Positions 24,925 to 33,414 of a DNA stretch of 64,000 nt are shown here, one piece after another. A program made the position numbers and the translations under genes. Each line of letters opens with the position of its first letter. The first letter of the stretch is position 1. The DNA is from Tateyamaria sp947503385 (lineage in GTDB: Bacteria; Pseudomonadota; Alphaproteobacteria; Rhodobacterales; Rhodobacteraceae), in NCBI RefSeq assembly GCF_051195235.1, contig NZ_JBNFZM010000002.1, forward strand, positions 496,001 through 560,000, in the 5' to 3' direction. The notes under the pieces were generated by a model that did no database searches, was not told where the DNA came from, and worked only from the letters and a program-made list of their open reading frames with translations.

Positions 24925-25696
24925 TCCATTGCCCCTTCTGTCCGTTCAGGGCGTCACCAAACACTATGGCGCGCATATTGGATGTGCTGACGTGTCCTTT
25001 GACCTTTATCCCGGTGAGGTGATGGGCATCGTCGGGGAAAGCGGTTCGGGGAAATCGACCCTGCTGAACTGCATGGCAGGGCACCTGCCGCCGGATGCGG
25101 GTGGCGTGGTGTTCGACACCCGCGCCGATGGCCCGCGCGATACCGTCACCATGTCCGAACCGGAACGCCGGATGCTGTCGCGCACAGACTGGGCCTTTGT
25201 CCATCAGCACGCCCGCGACGGGCTGCGCATGGGCGTGTCGGCGGGCGGAAATGTCGGCGAACGGCTAATGGCGGTGGGCGCACGCCACTATGGTGACATC
25301 CGCGACAAGGCGACCGACTGGCTCGACCGGGTGGAAATCGACGCCAGCCGTGTCGATGACCGCCCGACGACGTTTTCCGGCGGGATGAAGCAACGCCTGC
25401 AAATCGCGCGCAATCTGGTCACTGGCCCCCGGCTTGTGTTCATGGACGAACCCACTGGCGGGTTGGACGTATCTGTGCAGGCGCGCCTGCTGGACCTGTT
25501 GCGCGGGCTGGTGCGTGACATGGGACTGTCGGCCATCATCGTCACCCACGATCTGGCCGTTGTCCGCCTGCTCGCGGACCGTCTGATGGTGATGAAATCG
25601 GGCCGCGTGGTCGAATCCGGCCTGACCGATCAGGTGCTGGACGACCCGCAACATGCCTATAGCCAACTTCTCGTCAGTTCCGTTTTGCAGGTGTGA
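24911..25696 (+). CDS. phnK: C-P lyase ABC-type subunit PhnK
   Basis: A 261-residue ABC ATPase without membrane partner, which docks on the PhnGHIJ core. Walker A is GESGSGKST (about 41-49), the signature is FSGGMKQRLQIARNL and Walker B is RLVFMDEPTGGLDVSVQARLLDLL, as in PhnK and oligopeptide-type ATPases. It overlaps the VOC gene by 14 bases, and phnL follows three bases after its stop. It differs from a transporter ATPase by context only, but position between phnJ and phnL settles the name. Confidence 0.95.
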   Translation: MIHVDPLPLLSVQGVTKHYGAHIGCADVSFDLYPGEVMGIVGESGSGKSTLLNCMAGHLPPDAGGVVFDTRADGPRDTVTMSEPERRMLSRTDWAFVHQHARDGLRMGVSAGGNVGERLMAVGARHYGDIRDKATDWLDRVEIDASRVDDRPTTFSGGMKQRLQIARNLVTGPRLVFMDEPTGGLDVSVQARLLDLLRGLVRDMGLSAIIVTHDLAVVRLLADRLMVMKSGRVVESGLTDQVLDDPQHAYSQLLVSSVLQV

Positions 25697-25699
25697 AAG

Positions 25700-26383
25700 A
25701 TGATTGAACTCAACAATGTCGCCAAGACTTTTACCCTGCACAATCAGGGCAGTGCAGTGATCGAGGTGCTGCGCGGCGTGTTCCTGTCCGTCGCCCAAGG
25801 TGAATGTGTGGCGCTGACCGGTGCCTCCGGGGCCGGCAAATCAACGCTGATGCGGATGATCTACGGCAACTACCTGACCCAAGGCGGCGCAATCCGCATC
25901 GGCGGCGTTGATCTGGTGCAGGCAGAACCGCGCGAGATCATCCGGCTGCGGCGTGAGGTGCTGGGCTATGTCAGCCAGTTTCTGCGCGTTGTCCCCCGCG
26001 TGCCGACACTGGACGTGGTGGCCGAACCGCTGCGCGCCGTCGGCGTGCCGCCGGACGCGGCGCTGGCGCGCGCCCGGTCCCTTCTGCAACAGCTCAACAT
26101 TCCCGAACGCCTGTGGACGCTCTCGCCCACCACCTTTTCCGGCGGCGAACAGCAGCGGGTGAACATTGCGCGCGGCTTTGCCCATCCCTATCCGGCGATG
26201 CTGCTGGACGAACCTACCGCCAGCCTCGATGCCGCCAACCGCGAGGTCGTGCTGGCGCTGATCGAAGAGGCCAAGGCACAGGGCACCGCGATCATCGGCA
26301 TCTTCCACGACGAGGCGGCCCGCGCCCGCGTGTGCGACCGCGAGATCGACGTCAGCGGCTTTACCCCGGGGATGGCCGCATGA
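25700..26383 (+). CDS. phnL: C-P lyase ABC-type subunit PhnL
   Basis: A 227-residue ABC-type ATPase. Walker A GASGAGKST, signature FSGGEQQRVNIARGF and Walker B AMLLDEPTASLD are intact. PhnL takes part with PhnG, H and I in making alpha-D-ribose 1-phosphonate triphosphate. The segment LRREVLGYVSQFLRVVPRVPTLDVVAEPL is typical of PhnL. It overlaps phnN by 4 bases (ATGA). Length and order (K-L-N-M) match other alphaproteobacterial phn operons. Confidence 0.95.
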   Translation: MIELNNVAKTFTLHNQGSAVIEVLRGVFLSVAQGECVALTGASGAGKSTLMRMIYGNYLTQGGAIRIGGVDLVQAEPREIIRLRREVLGYVSQFLRVVPRVPTLDVVAEPLRAVGVPPDAALARARSLLQQLNIPERLWTLSPTTFSGGEQQRVNIARGFAHPYPAMLLDEPTASLDAANREVVLALIEEAKAQGTAIIGIFHDEAARARVCDREIDVSGFTPGMAA

Positions 26384-26931
26384 CCCAAGGGCGTCTTATC
26401 GCTGTTGTCGGACCGTCCGGCGTGGGCAAGGACAGCGTGATGGCCGGCATCCACGATGCCATGCCGGGCCTGCATCTGGTGCGCCGCGTGATCACCCGCA
26501 CACCGGGCCTGGGTGGCGAAGACTATGACGGTGTGACCATGGCGCAGTTCGATGACATGGTCGCCAACGGGGCATTTGCCGTGCATTGGGGCGCACATGG
26601 GCTGCACTACGGCGTGCCGGTCAGCGTCAAATACCAGCTAAACAGAGGCGCCGATTGCCTTGTGAACTTTTCCCGTTCAGCGCTGGCGCAGGCCGCCGAC
26701 GCCTTTCCCCGCCTTCTGGTGCTCAACCTCACGGCCGCGCCTGCGACGCTGGCCCGTCGTCTGGCAGCACGCGGGCGCGAAACCGAAGATGACATAGAAA
26801 AACGTCTGTTACAGGCGCACAAGCCGCTGCCCCCCGGACTGGACGTCCTTCACGTGGCCAACGATGGGCCCCTGCCGGAAACTGTCGCGCGCGCAACCGC
26901 GCTTTTGCAGCCTGCACGGGTGTCGGGATGA
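26380..26931 (+). CDS. phnN: ribose 1,5-bisphosphate phosphokinase PhnN
   Basis: A 183-residue P-loop kinase (guanylate-kinase-like) that converts ribose 1,5-bisphosphate to PRPP, the last step in salvaging the ribose carrier. The P-loop is GPSGVGKDS (11-19), and VRRVITRTPGLGGEDYDGVTM resembles the family's R-T-R substrate loop. The start at 26380 overlaps the phnL stop. A 23-codon ORF starts at its stop codon and leads into phnM. Confidence 0.95.
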   Translation: MTQGRLIAVVGPSGVGKDSVMAGIHDAMPGLHLVRRVITRTPGLGGEDYDGVTMAQFDDMVANGAFAVHWGAHGLHYGVPVSVKYQLNRGADCLVNFSRSALAQAADAFPRLLVLNLTAAPATLARRLAARGRETEDDIEKRLLQAHKPLPPGLDVLHVANDGPLPETVARATALLQPARVSG

Positions 26932-26999
26932 TGTGGCGCATCCGCATGTCACCCCGCACCGGTACCACACGCAATCCGCAGATTGAGAGCATGACATGA
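26928..26999 (+). CDS. 23-residue ORF bridging phnN and phnM
   Basis: A tiny frame whose first ATG overlaps the phnN stop (ATGATG) and whose TGA overlaps the phnM ATG (ATGA). Its product (MMWRIRMSPRTGTT at its start) is basic and without recognisable features. Like the 43-codon ORF before phnJ it exactly spans a gap in the operon, so it may serve translational coupling. It could also be chance, as it is very short. Confidence 0.3.
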   Translation: MMWRIRMSPRTGTTRNPQIESMT

Positions 27000-28183
27000 A
27001 TTCTCCCTTCTCCACGTCCACATTGGCGCAAGGTGACCAAAGCGCGGGCGATCTGTGCCTCGCCAATGCGCAACTGGTGCTGCCCGATCAGGTGCTGACC
27101 GGTGCCCTCACGATCGAAAACGGCGTCATCACCGACATCACCGAAGGGGACGCCGTGCCCACAGGTGCGGTGGATTGCCGGGCCGATCTGGTCCTTCCGG
27201 GTCTGGTTGAACTGCACACCGACAATCTTGAACGACATATCGAGCCGCGCCCATCCGTGGACTGGCCGCATTTACCCGCCCTCATCGCCCATGACGCTGA
27301 ACTCGCCTCGACCGGGATCACAACCGTGTTCGATGCCATGCGCGTGGGGTCCATCCACGGGGGCAAGGGGCGCTATATCGACTATGCGCGCACCCTTGCG
27401 GATGAACTGTTGGCTGCACGGGCGGCGGGACTGTTCAAAATCAGCCATTTCTTGCATCTGCGGGCCGAAATCTGTTCCGAAACCCTGCTGGAGGAACTCG
27501 CCGCCTTTGGCACCGAGGACCGCGTCGGCATTGTCAGCCTGATGGACCACACACCGGGCCAGCGCCAGTTCCGCGATCTCGATGTGCTGAAAACATATGT
27601 CGCAAAAAAACGGGGCATGACCGACGCTGAATTTGCGGACCATGTGCAGAACCTGCTGGGCTTGCAGGACCGCTTTGGCGCGCGTCACGAGGCCGGTGCC
27701 GTGACCGAAGCGGCGCGCCTTGGCGCCGTGCTGGCCAGCCACGATGACACCACACCCGACCATGTTGCGACGTCCGCCGGAAACGGCGTCGGCTTTGCGG
27801 AATTCCCGACAACGCCGGAGGCGGCAGAGGCCTGCCGCACCCACGACATCGCCGTGATGATGGGCGCGCCGAACCTGATCCGGGGGGGCTCGCATTCGGG
27901 CAATGTCGCAGCAGAGGATCTGGCCAAGGCCGACCTTCTGGACATCGTGTCTTCTGACTATGTGCCCTCCGCTCTGCTGCTGTCGGCATTTCGGCTTGCC
28001 ACGCTGTGGAACGACCTGCCCCGCGCCATTGCAACCGTCACCAGCAATCCCGCCAAGGCCGCACGCCTGACCGACCGCGGCGCCCTGCGCGCCGGTCTGC
28101 GCGGCGATGTCCTGCGCGTGCATCACAGCGGTGCTGCACATCTGCTCCGAGGTGTCTGGAGCCGCGGCCTCCGCGCAAGTTGA
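26996..28183 (+). CDS. phnM: ribose 1-methylphosphonate 5-triphosphate diphosphatase PhnM
   Basis: A 395-residue amidohydrolase-fold enzyme that removes pyrophosphate from the phosphonate-ribose triphosphate before C-P cleavage. The metal-site motif PGLVELHTDNLERHIEPRP (about 70-88), SLMDHTPGQRQFRD and the later ASHDDTT and SSDYVPSALLLSAFRLA are all PhnM markers. It ends the C-P lyase operon. A short GC-rich stretch and a run of Ts (about 28217-28233) follow, but I do not see a convincing stem. Confidence 0.96.
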   Translation: MNSPFSTSTLAQGDQSAGDLCLANAQLVLPDQVLTGALTIENGVITDITEGDAVPTGAVDCRADLVLPGLVELHTDNLERHIEPRPSVDWPHLPALIAHDAELASTGITTVFDAMRVGSIHGGKGRYIDYARTLADELLAARAAGLFKISHFLHLRAEICSETLLEELAAFGTEDRVGIVSLMDHTPGQRQFRDLDVLKTYVAKKRGMTDAEFADHVQNLLGLQDRFGARHEAGAVTEAARLGAVLASHDDTTPDHVATSAGNGVGFAEFPTTPEAAEACRTHDIAVMMGAPNLIRGGSHSGNVAAEDLAKADLLDIVSSDYVPSALLLSAFRLATLWNDLPRAIATVTSNPAKAARLTDRGALRAGLRGDVLRVHHSGAAHLLRGVWSRGLRAS

Positions 28184-28298
28184 CATCCCGCCGTGCGTGG
28201 CGCTGCGCCTGTTTTTTGGCACGCTAGCGAAAAACCGGACCGCGCCCGGACACGGCATTTAGCCGCCCGGTCAAAAGCATCGTTCAAACGGGGAATGG

Positions 28299-28385
28299 CG
28301 GAGACGAAGGGATTCGAACCCTCGAGACCCTTCCGGGCCTACTCCCTTAGCAGGGGAGCGCCTTCGACCACTCGGCCACGTCTCC
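28299..28385 (-). tRNA. tRNA-Ser (GCT)
   Basis: On the minus strand an 87-base serine tRNA: acceptor GGAGACG/CGTCTCC with discriminator G, D arm GTGGCCGAGTGGTCGAAGGC, anticodon loop CTGCTAA with anticodon GCT (28349-28351), a long variable arm and a T arm GGTTCGAATCC. The CCA is not encoded. It reads AGC/AGU codons. Confidence 0.97.
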
Positions 28386-28799
28386 GCCGACGTGAATACG
28401 GGGGAGGCGCTGGAAGCACAAGTGGAATAATCCTGCGGAATTGATCCTGTCGGTGGCTGCGGCACGGACCTGCTCGCCTGCCCGGGCGCTGCGTGTGCCT
28501 TGACGGTCGCAAGCGCGCCACACGGCGTATCCCCGCCCCCTTTTTGTTTCCAACCGAACATGGGGCCGCCGCTGGCGGTTCCCACGCAAAGCGTTGCGGC
28601 CCGGCGCTCAGGTTGCGCAACACGGTCGCCCGTTACGTCAGCACGAGCCAGCCCGCGGCATCCCCGATCTGTGGACAGAACTCTGCACCAGTCCACCGGT
28701 CCTTGCAGGCGGTGCAACGCATGTCCACCTGCATGAATGCGCCAGTTTGCACCGCGCACCCACCACGCCAAACAAGAGGATCAAGACCAGCGGATCGAT
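28386..28799. other. intergenic stretch between tRNA-Ser and ychF
   Basis: About 410 bases upstream of the tRNA and downstream of ychF, both on the minus strand. It must hold the tRNA promoter. Several open frames cross it on both strands but none has a ribosome site or looks like a protein. Confidence 0.5.
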
Positions 28800-29897
28800 T
28801 TACGTATTGAACAGGAAATGCATCACGTCGCCGTCCTTGACGACATAGCCTTTGCCCTCTGCGCGCATTTTGCCCGCGTCCTTGGCGGCCTGTTCACCCC
28901 CCAGACCGACAAAATCGTCATAGGCAATTGTCTCGGCGCGGATGAACCCTTTTTCGAAATCACCGTGGATCACGCCTGCCGCTTTCGGGGCTGTGGTCCC
29001 GGTACGGATCGTCCATGCGCGCGCCTCCTTGGGACCTACGGTAAAGTATGTCTCAAGATGCAGCAGGTCGTACCCTGCACGGATAAGCCGGTCGAGACCG
29101 GCCTCGGACAGGCCCATCTCTTCGAGGAACATATCCGCCTCGTCCGGTTCCAACTGGCTGATTTCCTCTTCGATCTGGGCGGATATGACGACGTGGCTGT
29201 TGCCCTGTGCCGCCGCCATCTCGGCCACGGCTGCCGAATGGGCATTGCCGCTGGCCGCCTCTGCCTCACCGACATTGCAAACATAAAGAACCGGTTTTGT
29301 CGTGAGCAGCTGCAACATGGTCCACGCCTTGGCGTCCTCGGCATCCACATTGACCACGCGGGCGGGTTTGCCATCTTCGAGGGCCGCCAGCGCCAGTTTC
29401 ATCAGGCGCTCTTGCTGGACCGCTTCCTTGTCGCCGCCACGGATCTTGCGGACGATGTTTTGCAGGCGCTTTTCGATGCTTTCGATATCGGCCAGCATCA
29501 ATTCGGTCTCGATGGTTTCCGCATCTGCCACAGGGTCGACACGCCCCTCCACGTGGGTCACATCGCCGTCCTCGAAACAGCGCAGGACATGGGCAATGGC
29601 ATCCACCTCGCGGATGTTGGCCAGAAACTGATTGCCCAGCCCCTCGCCCTTGGACGCGCCTTTGACAAGGCCCGCAATGTCCACAAAGGTCATGCGGGTG
29701 GGAATGACGGATTTCGACGCGGCAATGGCGGCCAGCTTGTCCAGACGGTCATCTGGCACGGCGACTTCACCCACATTGGGCTCAATGGTGCAAAAGGGAA
29801 AGTTTGCCGCCTGTGCCGCTGCCGTCTTGGTCAGCGCGTTAAAAAGCGTGGACTTGCCCACATTCGGCAGGCCCACAATGCCCATCTTGAAACCCAT
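28800..29897 (-). CDS. ychF: YchF/OLA1 family nucleotide-binding protein
   Basis: A 365-residue Obg-related P-loop ATPase/GTPase that associates with ribosomes and responds to oxidative stress. The N-terminus MGFKMGIVGLPNVGKSTLFNALT has the G1 loop, FCTIEPNVGEVAVPDDRL the switch region, and the C-terminal TGS-type domain (FTVGPKEARAWTIRTGTTAPKAAGVIHGDFEKGFIRAET) is intact. The start at 29897 gives the usual family N-terminus; the open frame upstream to 30077 has no family residues. It is divergent from trpA. Confidence 0.96.
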   Translation of the reverse strand: MGFKMGIVGLPNVGKSTLFNALTKTAAAQAANFPFCTIEPNVGEVAVPDDRLDKLAAIAASKSVIPTRMTFVDIAGLVKGASKGEGLGNQFLANIREVDAIAHVLRCFEDGDVTHVEGRVDPVADAETIETELMLADIESIEKRLQNIVRKIRGGDKEAVQQERLMKLALAALEDGKPARVVNVDAEDAKAWTMLQLLTTKPVLYVCNVGEAEAASGNAHSAAVAEMAAAQGNSHVVISAQIEEEISQLEPDEADMFLEEMGLSEAGLDRLIRAGYDLLHLETYFTVGPKEARAWTIRTGTTAPKAAGVIHGDFEKGFIRAETIAYDDFVGLGGEQAAKDAGKMRAEGKGYVVKDGDVMHFLFNT

Positions 29898-30024
29898 GTT
29901 GCGCCCCTCTTGTCGCGATCCGCTTGCTTCTAGCAGGACCGGGCACAGGCGCAAGCCGCAGCGCAGCCCTTGCGTTTCGGCCTTGGCTGGGCCAAGGGAG
30001 GCCGACCAAAAGGGAGAGGCAGTC

Positions 30025-30819
30025 ATGGCCACGCGGATCGACGCAAAATTCGCATCGCTCAAGGCAGAGGGGCGCAAAGCATTTGTGGCCTACGTCATGG
30101 CGGGCGATCCCGATTACGACAGGTCGCTGGAATTGGTCCGTGGCCTGCCCGGCGCAGGTGTGGACGTGATCGAACTGGGTCTGCCCTTTACCGATCCGAT
30201 GGCCGACGGTCCCACCATCCAACTGGCCGGGCAACGCGCGCTGGCCGCCGGTATGACGCTGGAACGTACGCTGGAACTGGCCCGCGCCTTCCGGCAGCAG
30301 GACGACACGACACCCATCGTGCTGATGGGCTATTACAACCCAATCTATTCGCGCGGCGTGGATCGGTTTCTTGCCGATGCCAAGGACGCCGGAATCGACG
30401 GCTTGATCGTGGTGGACCTGCCCCCCGAAGAAGACAGCGAATTGTGCCTGCCCGCGCAGGCGGCGGGCATGAACTTTATCCGTTTGGCGACGCCCACAAC
30501 CGATGACAAACGCCTGCCCCGCGTGCTGCAAAACACGTCCGGCTTTGTCTATTATGTCTCCATCACCGGCATCACCGGCGCCGCCGAGGCGCAGGCTGGC
30601 GATGTCGGCCCCGAAGTGGCCCGGATCAAGGCCGCGACAGACCTGCCGGTCATCGTGGGTTTTGGCATCAACACCCCGGAAAAGGCGCGCGGCATCGCCA
30701 GCATCGCCGACGGCGCGGTGGTGGGCTCGGCCATCGTCGGCCGGGTGGGCGCCGGGGACCCGGTGGACGACGTCCTGTCCTTTGTCGCGTCTCTGGCGGA
30801 AGGCGCGCACAGCGCCTGA
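30025..30819 (+). CDS. trpA: tryptophan synthase alpha subunit
   Basis: A 264-residue TIM-barrel enzyme cleaving indole-3-glycerol phosphate to indole for TrpB. The motif FVAYVMAGDPDYDRSLELV, the catalytic glutamate region VIELGLPFTDPMADGPTIQ (E near residue 51, D near 62) and FVYYVSITGITGA and VGFGINTPEKA phosphate-binding loops are all present. A GGGAGAGG ribosome site precedes ATG. It is unlinked to trpB here. A GC-rich hairpin (30842-30860) follows the stop but lacks a T-run. Confidence 0.97.
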   Translation: MATRIDAKFASLKAEGRKAFVAYVMAGDPDYDRSLELVRGLPGAGVDVIELGLPFTDPMADGPTIQLAGQRALAAGMTLERTLELARAFRQQDDTTPIVLMGYYNPIYSRGVDRFLADAKDAGIDGLIVVDLPPEEDSELCLPAQAAGMNFIRLATPTTDDKRLPRVLQNTSGFVYYVSITGITGAAEAQAGDVGPEVARIKAATDLPVIVGFGINTPEKARGIASIADGAVVGSAIVGRVGAGDPVDDVLSFVASLAEGAHSA

Positions 30820-30841
30820 TCCAGATGAACGGTGTCCAGAT

Positions 30842-30860
30842 TTTCCCGCGCAGCGGGAAA
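30842..30860. other. hairpin downstream of trpA
   Basis: TTTCCCGC-GCA-GCGGGAAA forms a perfect 8-bp stem. No T-run follows on the plus strand, so it is at best a weak terminator or a processing hairpin. Confidence 0.45.
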
Positions 30861-30933
30861 TAACTGAATACGTTGAATATTCTCGAAAATGTGCGACACT
30901 TGGCGCTAACTCACGTCACTCTTAAAAAATACA

Positions 30934-31368
30934 ATGTTGCCGCCGAACCCGACTGCACATCAAGTCTCCGAGCACTTGCTCGATTTGACAGGCCATGCAC
31001 TGATGAGTGGCGACCTGTCCGCCTTTGCGGACGCGATCACCTTTCCCTACGAGCTTGAGACCAGCAACAGCAAACGGCTGTACCACGCGCTCGACGAATT
31101 TGAGGAAGTTTTTCAAGCGGTTCATGAGCATCTCAAACAGATGCGCGTGACCATCCTTGCCCGTCATTGCGTGGCGGCTGCGTTTCGCAATCCGGATGAA
31201 ATCGTGGCGACGCATGAAACGCGACTGATCAGCGATGGCCTGCTGATCGAAGATCCGTTCCCAACGCTGTCCATACTTGTGCGTACCGAATCCGGTGCGT
31301 GGAAAGTGCGAACGTCATCCTATTATGTGCCAGACGATTCGCTCTATCACTCAGCGCTCGACCGGTAG
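30934..31368 (+). CDS. protein of unknown function, possible SnoaL/NTF2-like fold
   Basis: A 144-residue soluble protein (MLPPNPTAHQVSEHLLDLTG at the start). An early helical part with SGDLSAFADAITFPYELET followed by alternating strands (THETRLISDGLLIEDPFPTLSILVRTESGAWKVRTSSYYV) is what one expects of an NTF2/SnoaL-type fold, but I do not recognise a named family. It converges with cmk and overlaps its 3' end by 18 bases. Upstream, an AT-rich stretch with TTGAATATTC could hold its promoter. Confidence 0.75.
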   Translation: MLPPNPTAHQVSEHLLDLTGHALMSGDLSAFADAITFPYELETSNSKRLYHALDEFEEVFQAVHEHLKQMRVTILARHCVAAAFRNPDEIVATHETRLISDGLLIEDPFPTLSILVRTESGAWKVRTSSYYVPDDSLYHSALDR

Positions 31369-31992
31369 CCCCCGCGCTGCGCGGGCCTGTGCCACGATGT
31401 CGATGGCAGCGGCCACGGCGTCCGTGATGCTCATGTCTGAGGTGTCCAGCACATGCGCGTCGTCCGCCGGGCGCATCGGGGCTGCGGCCCGTTCCGCATC
31501 GCGGGCATCGCGGGCACGTACATCCCGCAACACCGTCTCAAGCGTGGTGTCATCACCACGGGCCAGCAATTCGGCGTGGCGGCGCGCGGCGCGCACTGTG
31601 TCCGAGGCCGTGACGAACAGCTTGGCCTCCGCCTGCGGGCAAATCACCGTGCAGATGTCGCGCCCGTCCAGCACCGCGCCCCCGGCGCGCCGGGCAAAGG
31701 CGCGCTGAAAATCCAGCAACGCGGCGCGCACTTCTGGCATCACCGCCACCTTGCTGGCGGCTTGTGCCACTTGGGCTGTGCGCAGGTCATCCCGTTCCAG
31801 CGCGTCCGGGACAAGTGCCCGCGCGGCCTTGATCGGGTCTGCGCCGTCCAGCGTCTGCGCGCCCACCGCGCGGTACAAAAGACCCGTGTCGAGATGCGCC
31901 AGCCCGAACCGCTGCGCCAGTGCGCGCGACACGGTGCCCTTTCCGGCGGCGGCAGGCCCGTCAATGGCCACGGTGAACGGTGCGGTCGACAT
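31351..31992 (-). CDS. cmk: cytidylate kinase
   Basis: A 213-residue (d)CMP kinase. The P-loop IDGPAAAGKGTVSRALAQRFG (about 10-30), the LDTGLLYRAVG segment, and AVLDGRDICTVICPQAEAKLFVTAS with the D-G-R-D-I motif are diagnostic. It lies three bases after aroA on the same strand, the common aroA-cmk order; rpsA, which often follows, is not here. Its 3' end overlaps a convergent gene by 18 bases. Confidence 0.96.
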   Translation of the reverse strand: MSTAPFTVAIDGPAAAGKGTVSRALAQRFGLAHLDTGLLYRAVGAQTLDGADPIKAARALVPDALERDDLRTAQVAQAASKVAVMPEVRAALLDFQRAFARRAGGAVLDGRDICTVICPQAEAKLFVTASDTVRAARRHAELLARGDDTTLETVLRDVRARDARDAERAAAPMRPADDAHVLDTSDMSITDAVAAAIDIVAQARAARGLPVER

Positions 31993-31995
31993 CGC

Positions 31996-33348
31996 TCAGG
32001 CGTTGTCCCGGCGCACCTGCGCGCCCAGCCCGCCCATCAGCGGCTCAAAGATCGGAAAGGACGTGGCGATGGGGCCGCCATCATCGACCGACATGGGTTT
32101 GGCCGTGGCCATCCCCATAACAAGGAACGACATAGCGATGCGGTGGTCCAAATGGCTCGCCGCCGTGGCCCCGCCGGGCACATTGCCGTGCCCCAGCCCT
32201 GTGACTATCCACCAATCGGGGCCATCCTCAACCGTAACACCGGCGGCGCGCAGGCCCGTGGCCATCGCATCAATGCGGTCGCTTTCCTTGACGCGCAGCT
32301 CCTTGACCCCCGGCATATGCGTCTGGCCACTGGCAAAGCAAGCCACGACCGACAGCACCGGGTATTCGTCAATCATGCTCGCCGCCCGTTCCGCTGGCAC
32401 TTCGATGCCCGTTAGGTCCGGGGAAAAGCGGGCGCGCAGGTCCGCCACAGGCTCGCCGCCCTCTTCGCGCATGTTCTCATATTGCAGGTCCGCGCCCATC
32501 TCGCGCAGCGTGGCAAACAGCCCCGCCCGCGTCGGGTTCAGCCCGATATTGGGCACCAGCACATCCGATCCGGGCACGATCAGCGCCGCACAGACAGGAA
32601 ACGCCGCCGAGGATGGGTCGCGCGGCACAACAATGTGCTGCGGTTTCAACTCGGGCTGACCTTTCAGTGTGATCACCCGGCCTTCGTCGGTCTCTTCGGT
32701 GCGGATGTCCGCGCCGAAACCCGCCATCATACGTTCGGTGTGATCGCGCGTCGCCTCCGCTTCGATGACAACCGTCTCGCCGGGCGCGTTCAGCCCCGCA
32801 AACAGCACTGCCGACTTAACCTGCGCCGACGGCACCGGAACCGTATAGCGCACCGGCACCGGGTCCGCCGCGCCGACAATGGTCATCGGCAACCGCCCCT
32901 GCGCGCGCCCCACGGCCTGCGCGCCAAACAGCGCCAGCGGGTCCGTGACCCGCGCCATCGGGCGCTTGTTCAGGCTCGCATCACCGGTAAAGGTCGCAGT
33001 GATGGGCGCGGTCGCCATCGCCCCCATGATCAGCCGCACGCCCGTGCCCGAATTGCCGCAATCAATCACTTGATCCGGCTCGGCAAAGCCGCCGACACCC
33101 ACACCATGGATCGACCAGTTGCCACCGCCATGGTTGATCACCTCGGCGCCAAAGGCCTGCATGGCCTTGCCTGTGTCCAGCACATCCTGCCCTTCGAGCA
33201 GACCGGATACCGTCGTTTCCCCGACACTCAGCGCACCAAGGATCAGCGACCGGTGCGAGATCGACTTGTCGCCGGGCACCTCGGCCACGCCCGACAAGGG
33301 CCCGCAGGGCGAAGAAGTCATCGGGATCGGGGCGCCGTGGCTGGACAT
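31996..33348 (-). CDS. aroA: 3-phosphoshikimate 1-carboxyvinyltransferase (EPSP synthase)
   Basis: A 450-residue EPSP synthase, sixth step of the shikimate pathway. PGDKSISHRSLILGALSVG near residue 25 holds the substrate-binding K and S-x-R, GNSGTGVRLIMG is the conserved loop, and LRVKESDRIDAMATGLRAAG the C-terminal active-site segment. The sequence of that GNSGT loop (with G-N-S-G-T-G-V-R rather than G-N-A-G-T-A-M-R) is the class II, glyphosate-insensitive type, as in other alphaproteobacteria. It is followed by cmk three bases on. Confidence 0.96.
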   Translation of the reverse strand: MSSHGAPIPMTSSPCGPLSGVAEVPGDKSISHRSLILGALSVGETTVSGLLEGQDVLDTGKAMQAFGAEVINHGGGNWSIHGVGVGGFAEPDQVIDCGNSGTGVRLIMGAMATAPITATFTGDASLNKRPMARVTDPLALFGAQAVGRAQGRLPMTIVGAADPVPVRYTVPVPSAQVKSAVLFAGLNAPGETVVIEAEATRDHTERMMAGFGADIRTEETDEGRVITLKGQPELKPQHIVVPRDPSSAAFPVCAALIVPGSDVLVPNIGLNPTRAGLFATLREMGADLQYENMREEGGEPVADLRARFSPDLTGIEVPAERAASMIDEYPVLSVVACFASGQTHMPGVKELRVKESDRIDAMATGLRAAGVTVEDGPDWWIVTGLGHGNVPGGATAASHLDHRIAMSFLVMGMATAKPMSVDDGGPIATSFPIFEPLMGGLGAQVRRDNA

Positions 33349-33414
33349 GTTTGGCCTCGCAAGAATTCAGTCGCGCGCACACCTACCGCCCGCGCAGCCC
33401 AGCGTCCAGAGCCG

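Noticed and set aside
28271..28771. 166-codon minus-strand frame across tRNA-Ser
   Set aside because: It runs through the tRNA and has no start signal or protein-like pattern.
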